From assembly GCA_016789605.1 (NCBI GenBank), contig JAEUQO010000262.1, forward strand, positions 1 through 35,403: DNA of 35,403 nucleotides. The letters run 5' to 3'. The notes under the pieces are model-generated. The model saw only the letters and a program-made list of their open reading frames with translations, did not search any database and was not told the DNA's origin. Positions within the stretch are counted from its first letter, which is position 1, and each line of letters opens with the position of its first letter. The DNA is from Acidobacteriota bacterium (GTDB lineage: Bacteria > Acidobacteriota > Blastocatellia > RBC074). Of the stretch, positions 26,409-34,368 are shown in pieces. The translations under genes were made by a program, and so were the position numbers.

Positions 26409-27572
26409 GTGTCGACAAAACTGCTTATCTCGTGCTGGATTTTGACCGCAAGTGCGGCGGGTTCCTGGTTCCTGCCCTCGGCACTGCCCCGCCCTGTATT
26501 GATTCCCCAGACATCCATTGCGCAACCTCGCACACAGTTACAGGCCAAGCTGGAAAATAATGACGGCAAATTGCGTCTCAATCTGACGAACAATGCCGCA
26601 CAAGAATTCCGTGGTGTCGTGCGCATCAGCCTGGGAAGTGACACCGAGCAACGAGAAATCGGCGAACTCGCGTTGCAACTGGCGCCACAAGACATCACGC
26701 TGCTGACACTGGCTAACGCCAGCCCGTCAGGCCAGCAATACACGCTGACAATCTATGATCAGAAGGGCGCGCTCGTCATATACAAGGTCTCAACCATGCA
26801 GCGGGTTTCCGATACCACTCCGTCACGAACCGTGCAGTTGATACCGAGCAAGACGTTGCGCCCGGCACGTGCGAATACTGCCAACACCGCGCTTGGAACC
26901 TCGAATAGGAACCCAGTGGAAACGCCGACTGAAGTTTCAGTGACAGACGAAGCCGCCCGCCTTGCGTCCAGCGTACAAGTGCAGGCGCATTTGCTGGCGG
27001 GGACTGAGACGCCAGAGTCTTTTGCGGTGGCGTTTGAATTGAGCAGCCAGCGCCCGTTTTACAACGCAACCCTCGCGATTTCCGTCGGCAAGCACAAAGA
27101 CAGCAAACCAACGAGCGTTAATCGCACAACGCACGTCGAATTCAAACTACCGGGGCACCTTGAAACGGACCGCATTGCTTATGTGCTCAATCAAAAAGAC
27201 GGCCGGATTTTGGCCAAAGGCGAGATTCAGATTTCCCAGTTGATGGCAGAAGACACCATTACCGTTGCGGACATCCGCACGGATCGTGCGTCCTATGAAC
27301 TGGGGCAACTTGCTCGTGTAACCGTGGTGCTCGATGGAAAGTCGCGCAACGGATATCGCCTGGAAGTTCAGGCTAAAGACGGCCAGGGCCTGAGTTTTTT
27401 CAGTGATCAACGACAAGTTTCGGCTGAAGATGCAACCAAAGTGCACGAATTCACGATTACGCTGGCGACAAACGCGAGCACACCGCTCACCTTTGAATTC
27501 AGGATTTTCGACCTCGCGACAGGCTTGCTGTTTGATTCCGGCGAACGCACTATCCCCCTGACAGAAAAATAG
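26409..27572 (+). CDS. Secreted protein of unknown function
   Basis: 387 residues with a GTG start. It opens with a signal-like segment (LLISCWILTASAAGSWFLPSALP) and has no ribosome-binding site, because the palindrome ends 15 bases upstream. The mature part has beta-rich repeats resembling immunoglobulin-like folds: about 45-130 (LQAKLENNDGKLRLNLTNNAAQEF, then TLLTLANASPSGQQYTLTIYDQKG) and two later blocks, about 180-280 and 285-385 (VADIRTDRASYELGQLARVTVVLDGK, TPLTFEFRIFDLATG). A Thr/Ala/Asn-rich linker separates the first block. No catalytic motif was seen. It could be a surface or periplasmic binding protein; family not recognised. Confidence 0.65.
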   Translation: MSTKLLISCWILTASAAGSWFLPSALPRPVLIPQTSIAQPRTQLQAKLENNDGKLRLNLTNNAAQEFRGVVRISLGSDTEQREIGELALQLAPQDITLLTLANASPSGQQYTLTIYDQKGALVIYKVSTMQRVSDTTPSRTVQLIPSKTLRPARANTANTALGTSNRNPVETPTEVSVTDEAARLASSVQVQAHLLAGTETPESFAVAFELSSQRPFYNATLAISVGKHKDSKPTSVNRTTHVEFKLPGHLETDRIAYVLNQKDGRILAKGEIQISQLMAEDTITVADIRTDRASYELGQLARVTVVLDGKSRNGYRLEVQAKDGQGLSFFSDQRQVSAEDATKVHEFTITLATNASTPLTFEFRIFDLATGLLFDSGERTIPLTEK

Positions 27573-27726
27573 CGACTCCCTCCCCTCCGGGAAATTTTGC
27601 AAACAGATTTAACAGTTTTGGGAAGTTTCAACCGGTCATCTGGGATATAACACAATAAAGATTGGCAGTAAGGCTATCAAAAGTTGTAAAAAGGGCAGGC
27701 GGTGGTGGCAAAAATTCAAGAAAAGA

Positions 27727-27754
27727 TTGCGCGTTTGATGCTGTGTGTTAGAAT
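27727..27754 (+). promoter_or_regulatory. Candidate sigma-70-type promoter for the VWA gene
   Basis: TTGCGC (27727-27732) and TAGAAT (27749-27754) are 16 bases apart, about 170 bases upstream of the ATG at 27923. The rest of the 27573-27922 gap shows no gene. Confidence 0.4.
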
Positions 27755-27922
27755 GCGCCGCGAGTCGTCCCCAACCAACCGTCTCTCTACTTGCTAAGCT
27801 TTGGCTATCTAACATCGTTACTTTGATGCTGATGCCCTTTATCAGTGTCGTTAACCGCAGTATCTATTCTGTCATTTCGTCGTCGCAAATTCGCCGCATC
27901 GCGGGAAGTAAAGGGGGTTACG

Positions 27923-28954
27923 ATGTTCAAGAGAAGTTTCGCACGTCCGCTAGCTTTTGCCGGATCATTTCTATTTCTGTGCCTGGTTGCGGTTTCCGCA
28001 CAGCAAGACCCGCCAGCCAAACCTACTGGCCAGCAAGAAACCAAGCCTACGATTTCGCCCCGGGCACCTTCTTCCCAGAACAATCGTCCGAATGAAATTG
28101 ATCAGAGTGGCCGCGAAGTTATCAGCACGGAATTGGTCTCTCTCACCATCACGGTGATAGATCCGTATAACCGTCTGGTGACAGGACTCGACAAACAGCA
28201 TTTCGAAGTCTTCGAAGATAAAGTCAAACAAGAGATCACCCACTTCAGCGACGACGATGTTCCAGTCAGCTTAGGAATCGTTTTTGATGTGTCTGGCAGT
28301 ATGAAGGGCAAACTCGACCGCGCGCGCGATGCGCTGCGTGCCTTCATTCAGACCAGCCACCAAGACGACGATTTCTTTCTGGTGGGATTCAACCACCGCG
28401 CGAATCTGATCGCGGAATTCACTGACGGCGATACGCTTGCGAACAAACTGACCTTGGTTGATCCGCGCGGCCAAACAGCCCTGTATGACGCTTCTTACCT
28501 GGGCGTCGAAAAAGTCAAACAAGGGCGGCATCAGAAACGCGCCTTGTTGCTGATCTCGGATGGTCAGGACAATTCCTCGCGTTATACCTACGGCGAATTG
28601 CGCAAACTGCTCAGAGAAGCGGGAGTGCAAATCTATTGCATTGGCATCGTCGAATTGGGTGGTGGCTCTGGTGGATCGCTCGATCTGCAAGGCCAGGGCG
28701 TGCTCGAAGAGATCGCCCAGATGACCGGCGGCAAAGCCTTTTTCCCACGTTCTGCGGCGGAATTGGAAGACGCCACTACACGCATCGCCCTGGAATTGCG
28801 TCATCAATACAGCATTGGTTATTTGCCCACCAACGTGAAGCGCGACGGCCAGTGGCACAAAATCAAAGTCAATGTGAAAGCGCCACGTGGCATGCCGTCT
28901 CTGCGTGTGCAAACGAAAGAAGGCTATTACGCTGTAGCAGGCAAGCAGCAATAG
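27923..28954 (+). CDS. Secreted VWA-domain protein, TIGR03436 type
   Basis: 343 residues from the ATG at 27923, preceded by AGGGGG with five bases spacing. The signal peptide is residues 1-26 (cut after VSA). A linker rich in Gln/Pro/Ser follows, then the pattern LVSLTITVIDPYNRLVTGLDKQHFEVFEDKV (about 71-101), diagnostic of the TIGR03436 'VWFA-related Acidobacterial domain'. The VWA fold starts VSLGIVFDVSGSM with the MIDAS D-x-S-x-S at 122-126, later LLLISDGQDNSSRYT. It ends with YSIGYLPTNVKRDGQWHKIKVNVKAP. Metal-dependent protein binding in the periplasm or outside is expected. It converges on the STAS gene. Confidence 0.92.
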   Translation: MFKRSFARPLAFAGSFLFLCLVAVSAQQDPPAKPTGQQETKPTISPRAPSSQNNRPNEIDQSGREVISTELVSLTITVIDPYNRLVTGLDKQHFEVFEDKVKQEITHFSDDDVPVSLGIVFDVSGSMKGKLDRARDALRAFIQTSHQDDDFFLVGFNHRANLIAEFTDGDTLANKLTLVDPRGQTALYDASYLGVEKVKQGRHQKRALLLISDGQDNSSRYTYGELRKLLREAGVQIYCIGIVELGGGSGGSLDLQGQGVLEEIAQMTGGKAFFPRSAAELEDATTRIALELRHQYSIGYLPTNVKRDGQWHKIKVNVKAPRGMPSLRVQTKEGYYAVAGKQQ

Positions 28955-28976
28955 CCTTCAAGCAAGTCTGGTGTTG

Positions 28977-28998
28977 AAAAAAAAATCGGAAATCCGAT
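28977..28998 (-). terminator. Terminator of the STAS gene
   Basis: ATCGGA (28985-28990) and TCCGAT (28993-28998) form a six-base stem; on the minus strand it runs into nine T (28977-28985). Just upstream on that strand, arms 29001-29012 and 29024-29035 form a perfect 12-base hairpin that includes the STAS stop codon. Confidence 0.75.
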
Positions 28999-29026
28999 GA
29001 GAAGGGTGAGGCAAGCTAAAAGCGCC

Positions 29027-29467
29027 TCACCCTTCTTCAGTTTCAGCCGAATCATCTTCCGCCTCGTCGGCAGCGTCAGACTCTTCGCCATCAGCTTTCT
29101 TCTTTTTGCCTTTGCCCTTCTTGTCTTTGGAAAAGCTGTTTAACGCCTCATCCTCAGTCTTGAAGCTTTCAATCAGATCGAGCAATTGGGTAATTTTCAA
29201 TGCGCCGTATACGCGATCGGTCACGCCCACCAGTTTGAGCGTGCCGCCGGCTTCTTGCACACGCTTGAACGCACGAACGATTTCACCGATGCCCATACTG
29301 TCAATGATGGGGACATCAGTCAGATTCAGCAAAACTTTGGTTGTGCCCGCCTGGAGCACTTTGTCTACCAACATTTGTAGCTGAAAACCGCCCTGCCCTT
29401 TGATGAACTTCCCGCGCATATCCAACGACGCGATTGTCCCTGCGTAATGAATTCCAATAGTCAGCAT
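29027..29467 (-). CDS. STAS-domain protein, anti-sigma factor antagonist-like
   Basis: 146 residues. The STAS domain covers residues 1 to about 108 (LTIGIHYAGTIASLDMRGKF, then KVLLNLTDVPIIDSMGIGEIV). Ser57 in the DS-M-G motif corresponds to the phosphorylated Ser58 of B. subtilis SpoIIAA. The C-terminus after residue 112 is unusual: a Lys-rich block (KDKKGKGKKKK) followed by a strongly acidic tail ending ETEEG. No cognate anti-sigma kinase (SpoIIAB/RsbW type) is next to it. Cytosolic, likely acting in a partner-switching pathway encoded elsewhere. It has its own terminator downstream, and converges with the VWA gene. Confidence 0.85.
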   Translation of the reverse strand: MLTIGIHYAGTIASLDMRGKFIKGQGGFQLQMLVDKVLQAGTTKVLLNLTDVPIIDSMGIGEIVRAFKRVQEAGGTLKLVGVTDRVYGALKITQLLDLIESFKTEDEALNSFSKDKKGKGKKKKADGEESDAADEAEDDSAETEEG

Positions 29468-29650
29468 AGTTGGGAATATTCAGTTAGTTGTGGATTGTTG
29501 TTTGCGGAAGGCGCACCTGTCGCGCCGTAAATTACGTGTTGTGCTAGTCCGCGTTTTGCAACCGATTAAATGAGAGCGCCTGCATTCTACCTGAGTGCGT
29601 GCTAAGATCACAAAGCGAAAGCTCAAGAGTAACTGTCTAAAGATTTTCCT

Positions 29651-29734
29651 TGGCAAATGCGATTCGCTGACCTGCGCAGCCGCGATTTGCCAGGGAGTGG
29701 TGGCAGACTGCCAATTGCAAACCGCCAACTGCAA
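29651..29734. repeat. Inverted-repeat cluster before the PLP-enzyme gene
   Basis: TGGCAAAT (29651-29658) pairs with ATTTGCCA (29685-29692), extendable to 11 pairs with one bulged base. The palindrome TGGCAGACTGCCA (29701-29713) and TTGCA/TGCAA (29715-29734) follow. The motif content resembles the palindrome at 26317-26394. It ends six bases before the ATG at 29740; the remainder of 29468-29650 has no gene. Confidence 0.4.
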
Positions 29735-29739
29735 ATCAA

Positions 29740-30729
29740 ATGACGACAAACGCAAATTCACACGCTGAAGTTTCCGTTTCGCAGATACAAGCGGCTCGCG
29801 AAATCGTCTATCGCACACTCTCGCCTTCCCCGCTGCTTGATTATCCTCTATTAAATGCCGAACTGGGGGCGCGTCTTTGGCTCAAACATGAAAACCACCT
29901 GCCGACGGGCGCTTTCAAAATCCGTGGCGGGTTGAATTTCATGCACCACTTTGCCGCGTCGCCTACGCATCACGGCGTTATCACCGCGACGCGCGGAAAT
30001 CATGGCCAATCGGTGGCCTTGGCTGCCCAGATTTACGACGTGCCAGCGACGATTGTCGTCCCCTTTGGCAACAATCCCGAAAAGAACGCCGCCATCAGGG
30101 CATTCGGCGCACGCTTGATCGAACACGGGCGCGATTTTGACGAAGCGCGGGAAAAAGTCGAGGAGCTCTCTGCCGCCGAAAATCTGCGTTATCTGCATTC
30201 GGCCAACGAACCGCATTTGATCAACGGTGTCGGAACGTATGCGCTCGAAATTCTGGAAACGCTCGCGAAGCGTGGCGAAACCGCAGATGCGGTGTTCGTG
30301 CCCATCGGTTTGGGCAGCGGTTTGTGCGGTGTGATTACGGCGTTTCGTGCGCTGTCGCCGCAAACCAAAATTTATGGCGTTCAGGCCGAAGGAGCGCCGA
30401 GCGTATATCTTTCCTGGCGCGCTGGGCACATCATCGAAACCAAAGATGCGCATACATTTGCCGATGGTGTGGCGACGCGCGTTCCGGCGCAGCTGACCTT
30501 CGACATCATTCAGCAGGGCGTGGACGAAATCGTGCTCGTCAGCGAAAGCGAAATCATCCGCGCCATTCGCCTGCTCTGGCGCACCACGCACAATCTGGCC
30601 GAAGGCGCAGGGGCGGTCGCCACTGCAGCAGCGCTTAAATTGCGTGAGCGATTGCAAAAACAAAATGTGGTGTGCGTCTTCACCGGCGCCAATTTAGACT
30701 CCCAGTCCATCACCACAATTTTCAATTGA
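29740..30729 (+). CDS. PLP-dependent threonine/serine dehydratase-like enzyme
   Basis: 329 residues of the tryptophan-synthase-beta (fold type II) PLP family. Lys60 in LPTGAFKIRGG is the Schiff-base lysine. The second motif reads ATRGNHGQSVALAA, and the glycine loop is PIGLGSGLCG. Position-matched to serine racemase and most threonine dehydratases (SSGNH), this enzyme has T-R-G-N-H, so the serine that reprotonates the substrate in racemases is Arg here. The likely reaction is beta-elimination of an amino acid to a keto acid and ammonia; substrate uncertain. No regulatory ACT domain. The next gene, 70 bp away, is a different member of the same family. No ribosome-binding site is evident. Confidence 0.85.
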   Translation: MTTNANSHAEVSVSQIQAAREIVYRTLSPSPLLDYPLLNAELGARLWLKHENHLPTGAFKIRGGLNFMHHFAASPTHHGVITATRGNHGQSVALAAQIYDVPATIVVPFGNNPEKNAAIRAFGARLIEHGRDFDEAREKVEELSAAENLRYLHSANEPHLINGVGTYALEILETLAKRGETADAVFVPIGLGSGLCGVITAFRALSPQTKIYGVQAEGAPSVYLSWRAGHIIETKDAHTFADGVATRVPAQLTFDIIQQGVDEIVLVSESEIIRAIRLLWRTTHNLAEGAGAVATAAALKLRERLQKQNVVCVFTGANLDSQSITTIFN

Positions 30730-30799
30730 AGTTTTGCCGAACTGGCTCTCGCCTGTGCGAAAGAGCCATCGCCAAGCGAAGATTCAACTGATTCAACTT

Positions 30800-31756
30800 A
30801 TGCTTACATTTAACGACATTCTGCAAGCACGTGAGCGGCTGCACGGCGTTGCCCACCGCACGCCCGTGCTCACCTCCAGACAATTCAACGAACAAGCCGG
30901 CTGCGAAGTCTTTTTCAAAGCAGAAAACCTGCAACGCGTGGGCGCATTCAAATTTCGCGGGGCATATAACAAACTCGCCTCGCTCAGCGAGACTGAACGC
31001 CAGCGCGGCGTCCTGGCCTTTTCTTCCGGCAACCACGCCCAGGCAGTAGCGCTTTCGGCCAAGTTGTTTGGCATTCCGGCGGTCATCGTCATGCCGGAAG
31101 ACGCTCCGCAGATCAAAGTCGCCGCGACGCGGGCCTATGGCGCGGAAGTGATTTTCTATGATCGCTATACGCAAAGCCGTGAAGAAACCGGTGAACGGCT
31201 TTGTCAGGAACGCGGCCTGGTACTGGTTCCGCCCTTTGATGATTACGCCATTATGGCCGGTCAGGGAACGTCGGCGCTGGAATTACTGGAAGACGTGCCG
31301 GAGCTTGATTCGTTGCTTGTGCCGACCAGCGGCAGCGGTTTGCTAGCGGGTTGTGCAGTCGCGGCCAGACACTTGCGCCCCAACATACGCATCTTCGGCG
31401 TCGAACCGGAAGCGGGCAACGACACCTGGCTGTCCTTTCGCGAAGGCAGACGCGTTGAAATTCCAGTTCCCAAGACAATCGCAGACGGGCTGCAAGTAAG
31501 TGCTCCCGGTCAGTTGACCTTCCCGATCATACGCGCGCTGGTGGAAGACATCCTGCTGGTCAGTGACGGCGAAATGATCGAAACGATTCGGTTCATGCTG
31601 GAAAGAATGAAAATTCTGGTTGAGCCTTCGGGCGCGATTGCCGCCGCCGCCGTGCGGCAGCGAAAGCGGGATTTTTCGGGTCAGCGTGTGGGCGTGATTG
31701 TGTCTGGCGGCAATGTGGATTTGGCGAAATTAGCGGCTTACTTGCAGCAATCGTAA
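30800..31756 (+). CDS. Serine racemase / threo-3-hydroxyaspartate ammonia-lyase-like PLP enzyme
   Basis: 318 residues from the ATG at 30800; the frame opens earlier but the family N-terminus (TFNDILQARERLHGVAHRTPVL) begins here. Lys51 in GAFKFRGAYNKLA is the PLP lysine. FSSGNHAQAVALSAKLFGIPAVIVMPEDAP carries Ser76 at the position of the reprotonating Ser84 of human serine racemase. The glycine loop is SGSGLLAG, and the C-terminus ends IVSGGNVDL, the family signature. Serine/threonine dehydratase, serine racemase or hydroxyaspartate lyase activity are all possible. No ACT domain is present, so it is unlikely to be the feedback-regulated isoleucine-pathway IlvA. A direct repeat GATTCAACT lies just before the start, with no ribosome-binding site. 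Confidence 0.87.
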   Translation: MLTFNDILQARERLHGVAHRTPVLTSRQFNEQAGCEVFFKAENLQRVGAFKFRGAYNKLASLSETERQRGVLAFSSGNHAQAVALSAKLFGIPAVIVMPEDAPQIKVAATRAYGAEVIFYDRYTQSREETGERLCQERGLVLVPPFDDYAIMAGQGTSALELLEDVPELDSLLVPTSGSGLLAGCAVAARHLRPNIRIFGVEPEAGNDTWLSFREGRRVEIPVPKTIADGLQVSAPGQLTFPIIRALVEDILLVSDGEMIETIRFMLERMKILVEPSGAIAAAAVRQRKRDFSGQRVGVIVSGGNVDLAKLAAYLQQS

Positions 31757-31816
31757 TCGCCGCGTAGAATCTGCCGTCGTTCATAACAATAAATTATCCA
31801 TACCAAAGAAAAACTT

Positions 31817-32680
31817 ATGGCCTGGTTCAAACGCCAAACCGATAAGCTCGGCGAGGTTGCCCCGCCCGAAGAGCGCACGGTCAAAACCGAGGGCATTTTC
31901 GTCAAGTGCGAAAACGATAATTGCGGCGCGACGATTTACCGCAAAGACCTGAAAAGCAATTTGAGCGTCTGTCCGACCTGCGGACATCATTTCCGCCTGT
32001 CGGCGCGTGACCGTTTGCAGATGTTGTTCGATGACGGTCAATACACAGAGCGTGACGCCAATATCGCGCCAACCAATCCGCTCAACTTCGTTGATCAAGC
32101 GCCCTATTCCGACCGGCTGCGCAAATCGCAAAAACAAACTGGCATGCTGGATGCGTTGCTCACCGGCGAAGGCCGTCTGGGCGGACGTCCCGTGGTGATT
32201 TGCGCGATGGAATTCGGCTTTATGGGCGGCAGCATGGGTTCGGTCGTCGGCGAAAAAATCACGCTTGCCATCGAATACTGTCTGGCGAAACGGTATCCGC
32301 TGATTGTGGTCTCGTGTTCGGGCGGCGCACGTATGCAAGAAGGCGCGCTCTCCCTGATGCAGATGGCCAAGATTTCGGCGGCGCTGGCGCGTCTGGATGA
32401 TGCCGGTTTGCCTTACGTCTCTTTGCTCACCAATCCGACGACCGGCGGCGTGACTGCCAGTTTTGCGATGTTGGGCGATTTCAATATCGCTGAGCCGGGC
32501 GCGCTGATCGGTTTTGCCGGACCGCGCGTCATCGAGCAAACCATCCGGCAAAAACTGCCCAAAGGATTCCAGCGGTCAGAATTTCTGCTCGAACATGGCA
32601 TGTTGGACGCGGTCGTAGATCGGCGTGAATTGCGCGATTTCCTGTGCAAGTTGTTGATCTTTACCGGTCCGGCCCAATAG
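31817..32680 (+). CDS. accD: Acetyl-CoA carboxylase carboxyltransferase subunit beta
   Basis: 287 residues. N-terminal zinc-finger cysteines are C31, C36, C52 and C55, followed by HH and the crotonase-fold carboxyltransferase domain. Motifs: ARDRLQMLFDDG, VVICAMEFGFMGGSMGSVVGEKI, SCSGGARMQEGALSLMQMAK, NPTTGGVTASFAMLGD, GFAGPRVIEQTI. It transfers carboxyl from biotin to acetyl-CoA, together with AccA, to form malonyl-CoA for fatty acid synthesis. The first cysteine pair is C-x4-C here rather than the usual C-x2-C. There is no AccA, AccB or AccC in the window. The next gene starts 35 bp downstream. No clear ribosome-binding site. Confidence 0.95.
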   Translation: MAWFKRQTDKLGEVAPPEERTVKTEGIFVKCENDNCGATIYRKDLKSNLSVCPTCGHHFRLSARDRLQMLFDDGQYTERDANIAPTNPLNFVDQAPYSDRLRKSQKQTGMLDALLTGEGRLGGRPVVICAMEFGFMGGSMGSVVGEKITLAIEYCLAKRYPLIVVSCSGGARMQEGALSLMQMAKISAALARLDDAGLPYVSLLTNPTTGGVTASFAMLGDFNIAEPGALIGFAGPRVIEQTIRQKLPKGFQRSEFLLEHGMLDAVVDRRELRDFLCKLLIFTGPAQ

Positions 32681-32715
32681 CTTTGCCTGAGGCATCACGA
32701 ACCCGGGAAACGAGA

Positions 32716-33738
32716 ATGTTCCGTACTCCGCACTCCATACTTCGCAATGTTTGCCTGTTGTTGCTCGTGGCGCTGCCGCTCGCTTGCGCCAACAACGCGG
32801 CCAGCACGTCTTCTTCTCCGGCCAGCGCAACGGCCGTTGCTCCGGCAGAAAATGCTGAGCAGAAAAAAGCGCCCGCGCAAAAAACAACTGCCTTTGATGG
32901 CGATCGCGCCTTTCAGCATGTCAAAGCGCAAGTCGCCTTTGGGCCGCGTCCGGCGGGCTCTGCGGCGATTGAAAAAACGCGCGAGTATCTGCTGCGCGAA
33001 CTCAAAAGCTATGGCCTGAAAACCTCGCTCGACGAATTCACCGCCACCACCCCCCAAGGCAAGGTGAAATTCAAAAATGTCATTGCGGAACTCCCTGGCC
33101 AAACCTCTGACATCATCGTCATCTCCAGCCACTACGACACCAAACCCTACAAAGAGTTTACCTTTGTCGGCGCCAATGATGGTGGATCGAGCACGGGCGC
33201 GCTGCTGGAAATCGCGCGCGTGATGGCAGAGAGCAAGGAAAAGCGGCGCTTCACCTATCAATTTGCGTTTTTCGATGGTGAAGAAGCTTTCTGCCGCGAA
33301 TGGAGCCAATGTCTCAATGGTACCGATCACACCTACGGCAGTCGCCATATGGTGGAGCGGTTGCAGAAAGAAAAACAGCTCGAGCGCGTCAAAGCGCTGA
33401 TCTTGCTGGATATGATTGGCGACAAAGATTTGACCATTCCGCGCGAAGAAACGTCGTCCGCCTGGCTGGTCGAAGCGATCTGGGGCACAGCGCGCGAGTT
33501 GGGATATCAAAAACAATTTCCCAGCCGCCCGTTCGCCATCGGTGACGACGATCATATGCCATTTTTGCGCGCGGGCGTTCCAGCAGTAGACATCATTGAT
33601 TTCGAGTACGGCGGTGATGACAACCCCCATTGGCACACGGCCGAAGATACGCTCGACAAACTCAGCCCACAAAGTTTGAAGATTGTGGGCGATGTCGTAT
33701 TGCTCAGCCTGCCGCGGATTGAAGCGCAAATCAAATAA
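32716..33738 (+). CDS. M28-family lipoprotein, glutaminyl-cyclase-like
   Basis: 340 residues from the ATG at 32716. The N-terminus is a lipoprotein signal (LLLLVALPLAC, lipobox Cys24), then an Ala/Ser/Lys linker. The M28 zinc-hydrolase fold follows: HYD (139-141), GANDGGSSTG with Asp155, FDGEEAF with Glu189 and Glu190, LLDMIGD (231-236), and HWHTAEDTLDKL with His307. The stretch FDGEEAF..W.....TYGSRHM is close to the FDGEEAF..W....SLYGSRH region of animal glutaminyl cyclases, so it may cyclise N-terminal glutamine rather than act as an aminopeptidase. It starts 35 bp after accD on the same strand. A 344-codon antisense frame overlaps it but shows no family motif. Confidence 0.85.
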   Translation: MFRTPHSILRNVCLLLLVALPLACANNAASTSSSPASATAVAPAENAEQKKAPAQKTTAFDGDRAFQHVKAQVAFGPRPAGSAAIEKTREYLLRELKSYGLKTSLDEFTATTPQGKVKFKNVIAELPGQTSDIIVISSHYDTKPYKEFTFVGANDGGSSTGALLEIARVMAESKEKRRFTYQFAFFDGEEAFCREWSQCLNGTDHTYGSRHMVERLQKEKQLERVKALILLDMIGDKDLTIPREETSSAWLVEAIWGTARELGYQKQFPSRPFAIGDDDHMPFLRAGVPAVDIIDFEYGGDDNPHWHTAEDTLDKLSPQSLKIVGDVVLLSLPRIEAQIK

Positions 33739-33884
33739 ACGTCGTCGCAGCGGAGTCCCCCCTCAACCAACGTCTATACTGCAACAGAGTGCACTGTTTT
33801 AATCTTGAGCAACACGCATTGCCTGCCGTCGGCCAGGCGCTTTGTAGTAGAATATTGGCCGTTTCACCACTCCCCCCAATTGAT

Positions 33885-34000
33885 CTTTCACGACTAAGCG
33901 AAAGGCGGTGACTGGTCTATTTGACGACCAGACCTATTGCCGACGTCAGAGGTTTGCCTACTGCAAGCGCTCTGCACGCCGGTGTCTGCCAGCGGCGTGC
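33885..34000 (+). promoter_or_regulatory. Structured leader upstream of the DUF4177-like gene
   Basis: Three inverted repeats lie between a -10-like TAGAAT (33848-33853) and the start at 34054: CTTTC/GAAAG (33885-33904), CTGGTC/GACCAG (33912-33931) and GCACGCC/GGCGTGC (33974-34000). The second has a competing GGTCT/AGACC pairing. The implied leader is about 190 bases. It matches no riboswitch consensus I can recall. No other gene is visible in 33739-34053. Confidence 0.4.
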
Positions 34001-34053
34001 CTTTCCGACGTGGGGGGTAACTGCAACCTTTCTAAAAGAAACGAGGTAACCAG

Positions 34054-34305
34054 ATGAAGTGGGAATATCGAACGGTGGATTGGGGCGAGATTCGCAAAAT
34101 TGGTTCGCGAATTACCGGCGAAGATTTCATTGATGCGAATGTGGATGCCGGACTGAACTCGCTCGGTCAGGATGGATGGGAACTGGTCAACGTCTATGTA
34201 GACGGGTATGCCGTGCATCGCACCAATAAAGGCGAAGAGCTACTCTCCAGCAGCCGTTATGTTAAGTACACTTTCAAACGGCCTTTTGCCGAAAAACAGA
34301 ATTAG
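34054..34305 (+). CDS. DUF4177-like small protein
   Basis: 83 residues. The start MKWEYRTVDWGEI, central LNSLGQDGWELVNVYVDGYAV and final RYVKYTFKRPF follow the DUF4177 pattern (K-W-EY-x-V near the N-terminus, L-N-x2-G-x-D/E-GWELV in the middle, FKRP at the end). Function of the family is not known; it is a small soluble alpha/beta protein. GAGG at 34043-34046 lies seven bases before the ATG. It is preceded by a structured leader and followed by a terminator-like hairpin; the next gene converges. Confidence 0.8.
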   Translation: MKWEYRTVDWGEIRKIGSRITGEDFIDANVDAGLNSLGQDGWELVNVYVDGYAVHRTNKGEELLSSSRYVKYTFKRPFAEKQN

Positions 34306-34338
34306 TCTGCGCACAAACAAGCTCAGTCGGACAGACGG

Positions 34339-34368
34339 GTGATGGGCAGCTTGGTGGCTGCTCATCAC
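34339..34368 (+). terminator. Terminator-like hairpin after the DUF4177-like gene
   Basis: GTGATGGGCAGC (34339-34350) pairs with GCTGCTCATCAC (34357-34368), 12 pairs with one G-U, loop of six bases, followed by a T-rich stretch. It abuts the stop codon of the convergent gene at 34369. Confidence 0.55.

Noticed and set aside
32695..33729. 344-codon open frame antisense to the M28 lipoprotein
   Set aside because: Covers nearly the same span as the sense gene, which has complete catalytic motifs and a lipobox; the antisense product has none and no ribosome-binding site.
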